From the NCBI RefSeq assembly GCF_018623055.1, contig NZ_CP076019.1, positions 248,001 to 312,000 on the forward strand: a DNA stretch of 64,000 nt, written 5' to 3'. Source of the DNA: Halorubrum sp. 2020YC2. Lineage in GTDB: Archaea; Halobacteriota; Halobacteria; Halobacteriales; Haloferacaceae. A program made the translations under genes and the position numbers. Positions 26,977 through 35,658 of the stretch are shown here, piece after piece; position 1 is the first letter of the stretch, and every line of letters begins with the position of its first letter. Under the pieces are notes generated by a model. The model did not search any database and was not told the DNA's origin. It worked only from the letters and a program-made list of their open reading frames with translations.

Positions 26977-27360
26977 CGACGACTATTTATAAATCAACAC
27001 GCAGTCGGCGCGTGCCTGCGAGCGGCCGACAGGCCGCGAGCAGCACGCGCGAGGGACGCGGTGAGCGAGGGGCGACCGAAGGGAGCCCGGAGCGAACCGC
27101 GAGGCTGGGGAGGTGTGAGGCGCGGTCGCGGTACTGTGCGGGGTGGGACTCAAAGGGGCAGTCGCGAGGACGCCGCAGGCGACGTAAGCACTAGAGGGAG
27201 TGAGCGAAGCGAACGACCGAAGCGCGCAGCGAGCGTGCGGCGTCCTCGCGGCTGGGGCTTTGGCGGTGTTCGCCGTCGATCCGTCGGTAGCAGTTTATCC
27301 GTGAGCGGCTGAAGATTTGAAGGTGTTCGCCGGCGATTTGCGGTTAGTCATTTATAAATA
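26977..27360 (+). repeat. Dispersed structured element, copy B
   Basis: Same order as copy A, including the shared GCGACGACTATTTATAAA start. TATA at 26986-26993, hairpin 1 outer 5' arm 27008-27015, the second helix GCGGT/ACCGC, the conserved GAGGCTGGGGAGG stretch, stem arms 27159-27177 and 27236-27254 (18 Watson-Crick pairs plus one U-G on this strand), and the tail from 27248. A second diverged tail begins at 27305, exactly 57 bp on, preceded by TTTATCC and followed by ATTTATAAATAAG. It lies between pyk and thi4. No gene is supported in it. Confidence 0.8.
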
Positions 27361-27411
27361 AGAAACTGAGACGTTGGAGGAGAGGGTCGCCGGAGCGTCA
27401 GCGGTAAGTTA

Positions 27412-28347
27412 TCAGTCGTCGGCGGGCGCGGGCGCGCTTCCGGTCGACAGCGACACCTCGGGGGCGTCTACCTCCAGTTCGTCCAGGGCGGACTGCGCGG
27501 CGCGCTTGCCGGAGACGAGCATGGCGCCGAACGTCGGGCCCATGCGCGGGAGCCCGTGGGCGGTCGCGACCGCCATCCCGGAGGCGATCAGGCCGTCGTG
27601 GACGACGCCGGTGTGCTCGACGACGGCGTCCTCGCTCTCGCCGACCCACATCGAGTCGTGGCCGGGCGAGTCGTGGCCGGGGGCGCCGTACTCGCCGTCA
27701 TCGGTCTGGTCCATGCCGGTGTTGTGCTCCTTCGCGTGCTCGATGCCGGGCGCCGAGAGGACGCCGCGCTCGTCGAGCTTGCTGATCGCGACCGCGTCGT
27801 GGCCGGTCGCGTCGATGACGAGGTCGGACTCGACCGCGATGGGGTCGACGCAGGTGATCTCGCGCGGGAGCGCGTGGACCGGCGTCCAGTTCATCACGAT
27901 GCCGCCGACGCGGTGGTCCTCGCGGACGACGAGGTCGGTGAACTCCGTCATGTTCTGGACGCGCGCGCCGGCGTCGCAGGCCGCCTTGATCAGCCCGGAA
28001 CAGGCCTCCGGCCCCGGCGCGGTGTAGAGCCCGTCGACGTCCTCGACCGGCTCGTAGTCCACGTCGAGGTCGTCGAGGATCTCCTGTGCCGGATCGCGGA
28101 CCGTCACGGTGTTCATCAGGAACCCGCCGAGCCAGAACCCGCCGCCGAGGTAGTTGTTCTTCTCGACGATCATCACCTTCACGCCGCGCTCGGCCAGCTC
28201 CTTCGCGGCCATCAGCCCCGAGGGACCGCCGCCGAGGATGATGACCTCGGAGTCCGTGTAATCGAGGAACCCGTCGGTCCACTCGTTGCCGATCGCTTTC
28301 GTTACGTCAGTCTCGCTCACGTCCGCGAAGCCGTTGAATCCGTCCAT
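27412..28347 (-). CDS. thi4: Thiazole synthase Thi4
   Basis: 311 residues. It builds the thiazole moiety of thiamine from NAD and glycine. The FAD/NAD loop [36 protein letters not shown] and the C-terminal [28 protein letters not shown] are typical. Cys166 in REITCVDPI aligns with the conserved cysteine of yeast-type suicide Thi4 and with the essential cysteine reported in Haloferax, so sulfur may come from the protein itself. TATA GTATAAACAC (28401-28410) gives a leader of about 33 nt with GGAG near the ATG. The gene is bracketed by facing copies of the dispersed element. Confidence 0.95.
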   Translation of the reverse strand: MDGFNGFADVSETDVTKAIGNEWTDGFLDYTDSEVIILGGGPSGLMAAKELAERGVKVMIVEKNNYLGGGFWLGGFLMNTVTVRDPAQEILDDLDVDYEPVEDVDGLYTAPGPEACSGLIKAACDAGARVQNMTEFTDLVVREDHRVGGIVMNWTPVHALPREITCVDPIAVESDLVIDATGHDAVAISKLDERGVLSAPGIEHAKEHNTGMDQTDDGEYGAPGHDSPGHDSMWVGESEDAVVEHTGVVHDGLIASGMAVATAHGLPRMGPTFGAMLVSGKRAAQSALDELEVDAPEVSLSTGSAPAPADD

Positions 28348-28399
28348 ACAACTCCGTAGTATTACTTGGTTGTGAAATGTGTTGCGGTCGATACGCGGC

Positions 28400-28843
28400 T
28401 GTGTTTATACGCCGTGACTGTGAGACGGCGGCGAACACCGCCAAAGCCCCAGTCGCTCGGCGATACACAGACGCTACCGATACGAACACCGCCAAAGCCC
28501 CAGTCGCTCGGCGATACACAGACGCTACCGATACGAACACCACCAAAGCCCCAGTCGCTCGGCGATACACAGACGCTACCGATACGAACACCGCCAAAGC
28601 CCCAGTCGCGAGGACGCCGTACGCTCGCTGCGGTCCTCGGTCGCTCGCTCCGCTCGCTCCCTGCGGTCCTTGCGTCGCCTACGGCGCCCTCGCGACTGCC
28701 CCTTTGAGTCCCGCCCCGCACCGCTCCGCGCCTCACCCCTCCCCAGCCTCGCGGTTCGCTCCGGACTCCCTTCGGTCGCCCGTCGCTCACCGCGTCCCTC
28801 GCGCGTGCGACATCGCGCCCTGCGGGCGCTCGTCGGCACGCGC
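28400..28843 (-). repeat. Dispersed structured element, copy C, with multiplied tail
   Basis: Minus-strand orientation. Hairpin 1 starts at 28843 with arms GCGCGTGC/GCACGCGC and inner arms GCGCCC/GGGCGC. The 19-bp stem arms are at 28680-28698 and 28603-28621, with 18 Watson-Crick pairs and one G-U pair on the minus strand. The tail occurs four times. No TTTATAAA is found at the usual distance upstream, so the 5' end may be degenerate. The last tail runs straight into the TATA box of thi4. Short frames here are not genes. Confidence 0.8.
28441..28610. repeat. 51-bp tandem repeat (tail units of copy C)
   Basis: The minus-strand tail GCGACTGGGGCTTTGG recurs at an exact 51-bp period; its complement starts at 28441, 28492, 28543 and 28594. 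Units differ by at most a base or so until the last one. There are no variable spacers, so this is not CRISPR. The period is a multiple of three, which creates a spurious 17-residue repeat frame. Confidence 0.95.
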
Positions 28844-28908
28844 CACCGCCTCCATCACCCGCGTTCCATCGTCACTGCGGGCGTTCCCGACCGGCGCAAC
28901 TCGCAGCC

Positions 28909-28917
28909 TTTTTACCC
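28909..28917 (+). promoter_or_regulatory. TATA-like box of the rpl37ae cluster
   Basis: CTTTTTACC sits about 27 nt before the ATG of rpl37ae at 28942, giving a leaderless start for the rpl37ae-rpoP-pcc1 genes. Confidence 0.5.
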
Positions 28918-28941
28918 GCGCTGGCGGTAGACGGACTCACT

Positions 28942-29208
28942 ATGGCTGAGGACAAGGCACGAAGCACCGGCAGCGCGGGCCGATTCGGCGCCCGCTACGG
29001 CCGGGTCGCCCGCAAGCGAGTCCAGGACATCGAAGCGGAGATGCGCAACGCGACCGTCGACGGCGACGACGTCACGCGCAAGGGCACCGGCATCTGGGTC
29101 AACGAGGAGACCGGCGAGACGTTCACGGGCGGCGCGTACCGCCCCGAGACGCCCGGCGGTCGCACGGTCCGCCGCTCCATCCGCGCCGCGCTCGCCGACG
29201 AGGAATAG
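28942..29208 (+). CDS. rpl37ae: Ribosomal protein eL43 (L37Ae) without zinc ligands
   Basis: 88 residues. The N-terminus [22 protein letters not shown] and the end [23 protein letters not shown] are those of the large-subunit protein L37Ae. The zinc ribbon normally between them (two CxxC pairs) is replaced by [26 protein letters not shown], which contains no cysteine at all. The fold core GTGIW remains. It is followed by rpoP after 4 nt, the conserved archaeal order, so the gene is very likely the working copy. Confidence 0.92.
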   Translation: MAEDKARSTGSAGRFGARYGRVARKRVQDIEAEMRNATVDGDDVTRKGTGIWVNEETGETFTGGAYRPETPGGRTVRRSIRAALADEE

Positions 29209-29212
29209 GACG

Positions 29213-29347
29213 ATGAGCTACAAGTGCTCCCGCTGTAAGCGCGACGTCACCCTCGACGAGTACGGCGGCGTGCGCTGCCCGTACTGCGGCCACCGCGTCC
29301 TCCTGAAGGAGCGCGGCGGCGACATCAAGGAAGTCGACGTCGAGTAA
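29213..29347 (+). CDS. rpoP: RNA polymerase subunit P (Rpo12)
   Basis: 44 residues. A zinc-binding small subunit of archaeal RNA polymerase, homologous to eukaryotic Rpb12. The zinc ribbon is intact: [10 protein letters not shown] and [15 protein letters not shown]. It sits between rpl37ae and pcc1, its usual neighbours, with a 4-nt gap upstream. Confidence 0.95.
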   Translation: MSYKCSRCKRDVTLDEYGGVRCPYCGHRVLLKERGGDIKEVDVE

Positions 29348-29372
29348 CGTCGCCTCGCCCCCTCTCCGGACC

Positions 29373-29630
29373 GTGACCGCGACGCGCGCACACGAGACGG
29401 TCCTCTCTTTCAGTTACCCCTCCGAGCGGCGCGCCCGCGTCGTGGCCGACGCGCTCGGTCCCGAGGTCGGCGAAATCGACGACGCCCGCTCGACCGCGAC
29501 GGTCGACCGCGAGGGCGACGCGGTCCGCGTCCGCGTGCTCGCGGACGACCTCGTGGCCCTCCGCGCCGGCGTCAACAGCTGGTCGCGGCTGGTCGCCGTG
29601 GCCGAGCGCGTCGGCGCGGGCGGCGAATGA
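29373..29630 (+). CDS. pcc1: KEOPS complex subunit Pcc1
   Basis: 85 residues, GTG start at 29373. Pcc1 is the dimerising subunit of the KEOPS complex that makes the t6A modification of tRNA. Characteristic features are the strand LSFSYPSERRARVVADALGPEV, the acidic middle strand, and the C-terminal helix LRAGVNSWSRLVAVAERV. The position after rpoP and before prefoldin beta is the conserved archaeal order. Confidence 0.88.
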   Translation: MTATRAHETVLSFSYPSERRARVVADALGPEVGEIDDARSTATVDREGDAVRVRVLADDLVALRAGVNSWSRLVAVAERVGAGGE

Positions 29631-29738
29631 GGCTACCGTGCCACCGCCGATAACGTCCGTCTCCGGGCCTATCCCGACCGGATAGCTCGCCGTCGGAGAA
29701 GTCGGGGGTTTTTCCGTCCGGGCCGCCTCGATTCGTCC

Positions 29739-30137
29739 ATGCAAGGGAACATGCCGCCCGAGGCACAGGAGAAGATCGAGGAACTTCAGGAGCTTCAGGA
29801 GACCGCACAGCAGGTCGCCGAGCAGCGGGAGCAGGCGCAGTCCGCGCTCAACGAGTCGAAGACCGCCCTCGACGCCCTCGAAGACGTCGACGAGGACGCG
29901 GGCATGTACCGCGAGATCGGTGAGGTCCTCGTCGAGACGGACTACGAGTCCGCCTACGACGACCTCGAGAACAAGGTCGACTCGCTCGAAGTCCGCGTCG
30001 AGCAGCTCGAAAAGCAGGAGGAGCGCGTCGAAGAGCAGTTCGACGACCTCCAGAGCGAGCTCCAGCAGATGCTTCAGGGCGGCGCGGGCGGCGGCGGCCC
30101 GATGGGACCGGGCGGCCCGGGCGCCGGCGGCGCGTAA
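29739..30137 (+). CDS. pfdB: Prefoldin subunit beta
   Basis: 132 residues: two long coiled-coil helices (about 8-50 and 72-115) linked by the beta hairpin [22 protein letters not shown], the normal prefoldin beta layout, and a Gly/Pro/Met-rich tail [13 protein letters not shown]. It forms the hexameric chaperone with prefoldin alpha (not in the window) that hands unfolded proteins to the thermosome. The DUF3194 gene follows after 4 nt. Confidence 0.93.
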   Translation: MQGNMPPEAQEKIEELQELQETAQQVAEQREQAQSALNESKTALDALEDVDEDAGMYREIGEVLVETDYESAYDDLENKVDSLEVRVEQLEKQEERVEEQFDDLQSELQQMLQGGAGGGGPMGPGGPGAGGA

Positions 30138-30141
30138 GGCC

Positions 30142-30429
30142 GTGAGCGACGACGGAAGCGACGATTCCGAGACGGCCGCCGCGGGCGCGGAGCCGAGCGA
30201 CGACGAGGTCGTTCGCACCGCCGCCGAGGCGGCCGAGGGGATCGTGTTCAAACACTACGACCAGTCGACGGTCACGGATCTCGACGTCACCGTCACGTTC
30301 GAGGAGGGCGTCCTCGACGTCGACGTCTACCTCAACGCCCCCGAGGACGCCGACCCCGACCGCGAGGCGGTCGCGCAGGAGGCGGTCGAGACCGCGGGCG
30401 AGGCCGTCGACGAGCTGTTCGAAGCGTAG
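30142..30429 (+). CDS. DUF3194 family protein
   Basis: 95 residues from the GTG at 30142, 4 nt after pfdB. After an acidic N-terminus comes a small alpha/beta domain DEVVRTAAEAAEGIVFKHY, LDVTVTFEEGVLDVDVYLN, AVDELFEA. DUF3194 proteins follow prefoldin beta in many archaea; their role is unknown but presumably connects to the same machinery. Confidence 0.85.
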   Translation: MSDDGSDDSETAAAGAEPSDDEVVRTAAEAAEGIVFKHYDQSTVTDLDVTVTFEEGVLDVDVYLNAPEDADPDREAVAQEAVETAGEAVDELFEA

Positions 30430-30503
30430 CCGCTCGCCGCTTTTTCGCTCCCGTCGCTTTCCCGACCGAGGAGCGACGGGCGCGCGCTGCCGGCCGACGC
30501 GTC

Positions 30504-31058
30504 TTACGACGACTCGCAGATCGCGACGAAGTTCTCGAAGACCTCTTCGCCCCGCTCCGTGTGGGCGACCTCCGGGTGCCACTGAACGCCGTACAGCCCC
30601 GCGTCCGGGTCCGCCATCGCCTCGATGTCGCAGACGTCGGAGGTGGCCGTCCGGGCGAACCCGTCGGGCAGTTCCGTCACCTCGTCGGCGTGGGAGGCCC
30701 AGACGCGCGTCTCCGGCGCGAGCGAGCCGACGAGCGGGTCCGCGTCGTCGACGATGTCGACGTCGACGTCGGCGTAGCCGCCGTAGTCGCCCGCGCCGAC
30801 CGCGCCGTCGAGTTCGCTGGCGATCAGCTGCATCCCGAGGCAGATCCCCAACACGGGGATGTCGCGGTCGAGGTAGTCGGGGGCGTTGCCGACGCGGTCC
30901 ATGTCCGGGCCGCCCGAGAGGACGACCCCGTCCGCCTCGACCTCGTCGGCCGGCGCGTCCGCCGAGACGATTTCGGTGTCGACGCCGAGGTCGCGGAGCG
31001 CCCGCCGTTCGAGGTGCGTGAACTGGCCGTGGAGGTCGATGACGACGATCCGGGTCAT
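30504..31058 (-). CDS. guaAA: GMP synthase glutamine amidotransferase subunit A
   Basis: 184 residues from the ATG at 31058 (MTRIVVIDLHGQFTH). Archaea split GMP synthase; this subunit supplies ammonia to the separate ATP-pyrophosphatase subunit for XMP to GMP. The triad is present: Cys in VLGICLGMQLI, His and Glu in YGVQWHPEVAHTE. Upstream residues in the same frame are not conserved, so the shorter start is used. The partner subunit is not in the window. Confidence 0.93.
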   Translation of the reverse strand: MTRIVVIDLHGQFTHLERRALRDLGVDTEIVSADAPADEVEADGVVLSGGPDMDRVGNAPDYLDRDIPVLGICLGMQLIASELDGAVGAGDYGGYADVDVDIVDDADPLVGSLAPETRVWASHADEVTELPDGFARTATSDVCDIEAMADPDAGLYGVQWHPEVAHTERGEEVFENFVAICESS

Positions 31059-31162
31059 GCCCTCGATTGCGGACTCCCGCACAAAAGCGGCTCGGAACGT
31101 GACACAGTAATGTGGTTATCTCGGGGATTGGAAATCCGCAACACACCACGAACGCGGATCGA

Positions 31163-32674
31163 TCAGAGGTCGAGCGGGCCGCGCTTCGTGAACTCGCGGA
31201 GCAGCACGGTCGCGTAGGATCCGCTCGGGAGCGCGAACGCGAAGCGGGGGTCTCCGGCCTCGAACGTCACGTTGAGGTCGGTGCGGAGGAGGATCGCCCG
31301 CCGGGTCCCGCGGGAGTCGAACTCGCCGGGGAGCGCGAAGTCGCCCGGCTCGATCCCGGCGTCCGCGAGGACCTCGCGCTCTATCGCTCCCGGCTCGCCG
31401 TCGCCCAGCTCCGTCTCCGTGCCGACGAGCGGCGCGGTGACGAACGCCCGCCCGCGCTCGCAGTGCCGCGAGACCACGTCGACCCGGTCGGCGTCGACAC
31501 GCTGGAGCCGGTCCGCGTCGGGCGCGTACAGCTCCCCGGGCGCGTCGGCGTCCGCGAAACAGACCACGTCGCCGGCGACGGGGCGGTCGAACGGGATCCC
31601 CCGCCGCAGCCGCTTGCTGACGGTCCGGTTGAAGAGGAACGACTGCGCGGCGTTGACGAACAGCCGCTGGAGGTTCGAGGGGACCGCCTCCAACGCGTGC
31701 CACCAGTCCTCGTGGTCGGGCGGCGCGTCGGGGTCGACGTCGCGGTCCGAGAGCCGGTGGACCATCGACCGCTCGAACCGGAGCTTCCCGGGGATCGCGT
31801 CGAGGCAGGCTCCCCAGTCGCCGTCGCCCGTGCCGTCGGCGGCCGAGCGCTCGGCGTCCGCGGCGGCGCCCTCGGCCGCGACGCTCTCGTCGGCGACCGC
31901 GTCGTCTACGCCGAACGCGGCGTCGACTCGGTCGCGCGCGGCCCGGGTATCGTCCGGCTCCGTCTCCGCCGGGTTGCCGGCGTACAGCCGGACCGCCTCG
32001 CGGGGGTCGTCCCGCGCGACCGCGAGTCCGACGACGTGGGTGACCGGCCGCCGGCTGCCGAACCGCTGCTGGCCGAAGTAGTTCGGGACGCCGACGGTCG
32101 CGTCGACCGGGAGGTTGGCGGCGTCCGTTTCCTCTCCGTCGGCGCCTTCCGCCTCGCCCGCGAACGCCCGGAGGTCCCGCACCGCGGCCGCGACGCGCTC
32201 GGGGGCGTCGTCGACCGCGTCCGCGACCCGGATCTCGAACGCGTTACCGGCGAGGTCACCGAACGAGAGGCTCCGCCCCGCCCGCCCGAGCGCCTCGATA
32301 TCGGCGCCGCGCACCTCGGGGAGGTCCGCGGCGTCGACGCCGCGCACGGTGAACAGCTGGGTGGTGACGGCGCGCTTGTCCTTCGTCCCCGCCCACGAGA
32401 CGCGCTCGCGGCTGACTCCGAGCGCGTCAGAGAGCCGGCGCGCGAAGTCGTTCGTGTCCCAGTCGCGGAGCGTCGCCCGGACGACCAGTTCGGGATAACT
32501 CCCGGTGTCGGCGTCGAGCGGCTCCGCGTCGAACGCCTCCAGCTCCCGGACCCGAAAGTCATCGGGCGACTCGCGGAGGCGCCCACCGATCCCGTCGGCG
32601 TCGCTGACGTAGTGCTCGATGCCGACCGCGCGCTCGGTCGGGTGCGCCTCGCGGAGGGCGTGCTCGGGGGGCAT
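31163..32674 (-). CDS. truD: tRNA pseudouridine synthase TruD
   Basis: 503 residues, larger than bacterial TruD because of acidic insertions, as in other haloarchaea. It makes pseudouridine 13 in tRNA. Motifs: the N-terminal [14 protein letters not shown], the catalytic Asp in [13 protein letters not shown], then [14 protein letters not shown] and [18 protein letters not shown]. The ATG directly abuts the stop codon of pth2, so the two genes are surely co-transcribed. Confidence 0.95.
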   Translation of the reverse strand: MPPEHALREAHPTERAVGIEHYVSDADGIGGRLRESPDDFRVRELEAFDAEPLDADTGSYPELVVRATLRDWDTNDFARRLSDALGVSRERVSWAGTKDKRAVTTQLFTVRGVDAADLPEVRGADIEALGRAGRSLSFGDLAGNAFEIRVADAVDDAPERVAAAVRDLRAFAGEAEGADGEETDAANLPVDATVGVPNYFGQQRFGSRRPVTHVVGLAVARDDPREAVRLYAGNPAETEPDDTRAARDRVDAAFGVDDAVADESVAAEGAAADAERSAADGTGDGDWGACLDAIPGKLRFERSMVHRLSDRDVDPDAPPDHEDWWHALEAVPSNLQRLFVNAAQSFLFNRTVSKRLRRGIPFDRPVAGDVVCFADADAPGELYAPDADRLQRVDADRVDVVSRHCERGRAFVTAPLVGTETELGDGEPGAIEREVLADAGIEPGDFALPGEFDSRGTRRAILLRTDLNVTFEAGDPRFAFALPSGSYATVLLREFTKRGPLDL

Positions 32675-33013
32675 TTAATACAGCGAGAGGTCGCCGGTCA
32701 CCCGGTCGACGCTGTCGTCGCGGGCGGGACCGACCGCGAGCGCGGTGACGGTTCCCGATTCGAGTTGCGTGTGACCGGCGTCGCGGACGACCGCGTAGGG
32801 AAGCCCCTCCCTGTCGGCCTTGTCGGCCAACTCGAACAGCTGACCCTCGGAGTTCCCCTTCAGGACGACCTTCTTCTGTCCCTCGCCCTGCCACTTCTTC
32901 CGCGCCCGCTTGCCAGCGTCCTGGTACGCCGACAGCGACGCGTGCGCGACCTGCGCGGCGAGTTTCCCCTCGCCCATGCCGATGTCCGTCCGGGCGACGA
33001 TGGCCTGCTTCAT
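32675..33013 (-). CDS. pth2: Peptidyl-tRNA hydrolase 2
   Basis: 112 residues from the ATG at 33013 ([30 protein letters not shown], the conserved Pth2 start). It frees tRNA from stalled peptidyl-tRNA. Further blocks are [46 protein letters not shown]. It has the normal length and is the archaeal/eukaryotic type, unrelated to bacterial Pth. It is followed without a gap by truD. Confidence 0.95.
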   Translation of the reverse strand: MKQAIVARTDIGMGEGKLAAQVAHASLSAYQDAGKRARKKWQGEGQKKVVLKGNSEGQLFELADKADREGLPYAVVRDAGHTQLESGTVTALAVGPARDDSVDRVTGDLSLY

Positions 33014-33124
33014 GTCTCGTCTCACCGCCGCCGGGGGTTTAGCGCTTCGCTCTCGCCCGCCGTGCCCGCCGCTGGCGGGCGTCGGAGCGGCGAAAAAGAG
33101 AAACCGCAGAGACCGACCGCGCCG

Positions 33125-33979
33125 TTAGTCGTCAGCCGGCGCCGCGCCGCCGCGGGAGACCGAGCCGAGACCGGACGCCACGTCAGCGACCGTGCGCTCG
33201 TTGTCGGCGACCCAGCGCAGCAGGAGGAACGCGAAGAGGTACTTCGCGATGATGTCCATCCCGCTGTAGGCCCACGAGGTGATCGCGACGTCGAGCACCG
33301 CGAGCCCTTCGGCGCCGAGCGCCCAGAAGATCGGGTAGCCGAGCCAGAGGACGACGGTGAGGATCTTCAGCGTGTTGAATATCTCGGCGGTGCCGGCGAC
33401 CTCGGCGTCCTCGGCCCACTCGGCCAGCAGGATGTAGAGGACGACGACGAAGAACGCGCAGCTGATGATGTACCACACCCAGCGCAGCAGGTGGGAAGAC
33501 GTGGTCAGCGCGGCCGCGAGGCCGGTGACGCACATCCCGATGTCGGCCACGACGGCGGTGAACAGCTTCGTCATGTTCGACCCGGCGAGCAGGCCGAGCG
33601 CGATGAGGATCATCGGCGTCGACAGCGCCCACGTGAGATACCGACCCCACGGGGTGAGTACCTCCTGACCGGCCAGCGCGTGTCCGGCCGGCATCTCGAG
33701 GAAACTGACCGTGAGTCCCGAGACGAGCCCGGTGTAACTGGAGATGGACACCAGCGGGACCATCAGCGTGGCGACGAAGATCAACTGTGCGCGCGGGTCC
33801 TCCACGTTCCGACCCATGTACACGAACAGGAGGATCGAGAGGCCGGCGAGGGCGATGTTTATCCAGAGCGACGAGGCTAGGAGCGTGTTCCCCTGTATGG
33901 CCTCGAAGATCTGCGTCTGCGTCATTTCGAGCGGGACTGTTCCGCTTGTGAGTAAGTCGGCCGCTGCTGTTTCGATCAT
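33125..33979 (-). CDS. hop: Halorhodopsin, light-driven chloride pump
   Basis: 284 residues from the ATG at 33979, seven transmembrane helices. Lys246 in MDIIAKYLFAF is the retinal Schiff-base lysine. At the positions of bacteriorhodopsin Asp85, Thr89 and Asp96 it has Thr116, Ser120 and Ala127 (RYLTWALSTPMILIA), the TSA pattern of chloride pumps. FLEMPAGHALAGQEVLTPWGRYLTW carries the halorhodopsin-type B-C loop. It pumps chloride inward in light. The carotenoid desaturase gene lies just upstream on the same strand; the divergent bat-like regulator is a likely controller. Confidence 0.97.
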   Translation of the reverse strand: MIETAAADLLTSGTVPLEMTQTQIFEAIQGNTLLASSLWINIALAGLSILLFVYMGRNVEDPRAQLIFVATLMVPLVSISSYTGLVSGLTVSFLEMPAGHALAGQEVLTPWGRYLTWALSTPMILIALGLLAGSNMTKLFTAVVADIGMCVTGLAAALTTSSHLLRWVWYIISCAFFVVVLYILLAEWAEDAEVAGTAEIFNTLKILTVVLWLGYPIFWALGAEGLAVLDVAITSWAYSGMDIIAKYLFAFLLLRWVADNERTVADVASGLGSVSRGGAAPADD

Positions 33980-34003
33980 GCGACGTCCGAAAGTATGCCG
34001 CGT

Positions 34004-34013
34004 GTTTATTAAA
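34004..34013 (-). promoter_or_regulatory. TATA box of hop
   Basis: Minus-strand TTTAATAAAC centred about 29 nt before the ATG at 33979. A start about 26 nt downstream gives an essentially leaderless hop mRNA and decides against the longer in-frame start at 34021, which would lie over this box. Confidence 0.65.
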
Positions 34014-34125
34014 TCCACCAACCTGACTGGTAAGGTTTCTTAACGCATTCCGACGGGTGAACCGATTATCCAAAATGTTTCGATTATACAGATCAGACCC
34101 GGACGAGCGTTTTCCGGTCCCGCTC

Positions 34126-35658
34126 TCACCGCCCGACCAGCGGCAGTCGGTCGAACGGTCCGCCGGCGACGTCCGCCTCAACCGCGGCCGCGCAGTGTTC
34201 GCCGCCGAGCAGGCACATCGGCACGCCGATGCCGGGGTTGCTGCTCCCGCCGACGTAGTAGAGCCGGTCGGTCCCCCGGACCCGCGGCCCGGGCCGGAGC
34301 GGCCCGGTCTGTCGCACCGTGTGCGCCAGCCCGAGCGCGGTCCCGCCGGGCTGGTCGAACCGCTCCGCGAACTCGGAGACGCACGCCGACTCCTCGACGG
34401 CGATCCGGTCGCGGAGGTCGACGCCGGCCCGCGACGCCACCGCATCGAGGACCCGCTCTCTGAGCGCCGCCCGGCGCTCGGGCGTGTCGTCAAGCCCCGG
34501 CGCGAGCGGCACCAGTGTCACCACCGCCTCGTGACCGTCGGGCGCGACCGACGGGTCGGTCCGCGACGGGACGTTCACGTACACCACCGGCTCCGTCTCC
34601 CCGGTCGGCCACGCGGGGTCGTCGAATATCGCCTCGAAGTGCGGGTCCCAGTCCGTCGGGAGCGCGAGCGTGTGGTGTTCCAGCTCCGGTAGCTCTCCCT
34701 CGACGCCGAGGTACAGCAGGTGCGCGGAGGGGCCGTACGTCCGCCGGTCCCAGTAGTCCCCGAACCGCGGCACCGTCCCCTCGGGGAGCAGTTCGCGCTC
34801 GACGTGCGCCGGCGGCGCGTTACAGACGACGCGGTCGTGGACGTAGCGGTCGCCGCTCAGTTCGACGCCGACCCCGTCGTCGAGCGGCTCCAGTCCCGTC
34901 ACCCCGACGCCCGTGTGGACGTCGGCCCCGGCGTCGCGGGCGACCGTCTCGACCGCCTCGACGACCTCGTACATCCCGCCCATCGGGTAGTAGACGCCCA
35001 GCCCGTAGTCGACGTGGCTCATCAGCTGGTACAGCGCCGGCGTGTTGTGCGGCGACCCGCCGAGGAACACGAGGGTGTACTCCAGCAGCTGTCTGAGCTT
35101 CGGGTGGTCGACGTACGACCCGACCCGCTCGTCGAGGCTGGAGAGGAGGTCCAGCTCTCGCCCGCCGGCGACGACGTCGAGCGAGAGGTAGTCGCGGAAC
35201 CGCGACCGGCCGGGGAGGACGAACCGCTCCATCCCCGCGTCGTACGCCCGCTCGGCGTCGTCGAGGTACTCGCGGAACGCCTCGCCGGCGCCCGCCTCGT
35301 ACGACTCGAACAGGTCGGCGGCGGCCGCCGGGTCGGCGGGCACGTCGGCGCGGTCGCCGTCGTCCCAGAACACGCGGTAGTGCGGATCGAGCCGCGTCAG
35401 CTCGTAGAACTCCTCCGGCGACCGGCCGAAGTCCTCGAAGAACCGCTCGAAGAGGTCCGGCAGCAGGTACCACGACGGCCCGGTGTCGAACTGGAATCCG
35501 TCGACCTCGAGCCGACCGGCCACCCCGCCGACGCGCTCGGCGCGCTCGTACACCGTCACCTCCGCGCCGGCGGCCGCGAGGTACGCGGCCGCCGAGAGCC
35601 CGCCGATGCCCGCTCCGACTACCCCCACCGACTGCTCGCGGAGCGCCTCGTCGCTCAT
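34126..35658 (-). CDS. Carotenoid/phytoene desaturase family oxidoreductase
   Basis: 510 residues. FAD-dependent CrtI-type enzyme: dinucleotide loop VGVVGAGIGGLSAAAYLAAAG, VYERAERVGGVAGRLEVDGFQFDTGPSWYLLPDLFERFF, and the C-terminal YYVGGSSNPGIGVPMCLLGG. It should desaturate phytoene or a bacterioruberin precursor in the membrane; CrtI and CrtD (3,4-desaturase) are not separable by eye. The ATG at 35658 matches the family start better than 35697. Its place next to hop suggests supply of retinal precursor or membrane pigment. Confidence 0.85.
   Translation of the reverse strand: MSDEALREQSVGVVGAGIGGLSAAAYLAAAGAEVTVYERAERVGGVAGRLEVDGFQFDTGPSWYLLPDLFERFFEDFGRSPEEFYELTRLDPHYRVFWDDGDRADVPADPAAAADLFESYEAGAGEAFREYLDDAERAYDAGMERFVLPGRSRFRDYLSLDVVAGGRELDLLSSLDERVGSYVDHPKLRQLLEYTLVFLGGSPHNTPALYQLMSHVDYGLGVYYPMGGMYEVVEAVETVARDAGADVHTGVGVTGLEPLDDGVGVELSGDRYVHDRVVCNAPPAHVERELLPEGTVPRFGDYWDRRTYGPSAHLLYLGVEGELPELEHHTLALPTDWDPHFEAIFDDPAWPTGETEPVVYVNVPSRTDPSVAPDGHEAVVTLVPLAPGLDDTPERRAALRERVLDAVASRAGVDLRDRIAVEESACVSEFAERFDQPGGTALGLAHTVRQTGPLRPGPRVRGTDRLYYVGGSSNPGIGVPMCLLGGEHCAAAVEADVAGGPFDRLPLVGR

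Noticed and set aside
28307-28597. 17-residue repeat protein read through the tail array of copy C
   Set aside because: It exists only because 51 is a multiple of three; A, B and D do not keep it.
28441-28610. Possible CRISPR array
   Set aside because: Units are contiguous 51-bp copies with no variable spacers, and no cas gene is nearby.
31112-33880. Very long plus-strand open frame (over 900 codons) opposite truD, pth2 and hop
   Set aside because: It is antisense to three well-recognised genes; its product is Arg/Val-rich without domains, the usual shadow of GC-rich, GAC/GTC-rich coding sequence.
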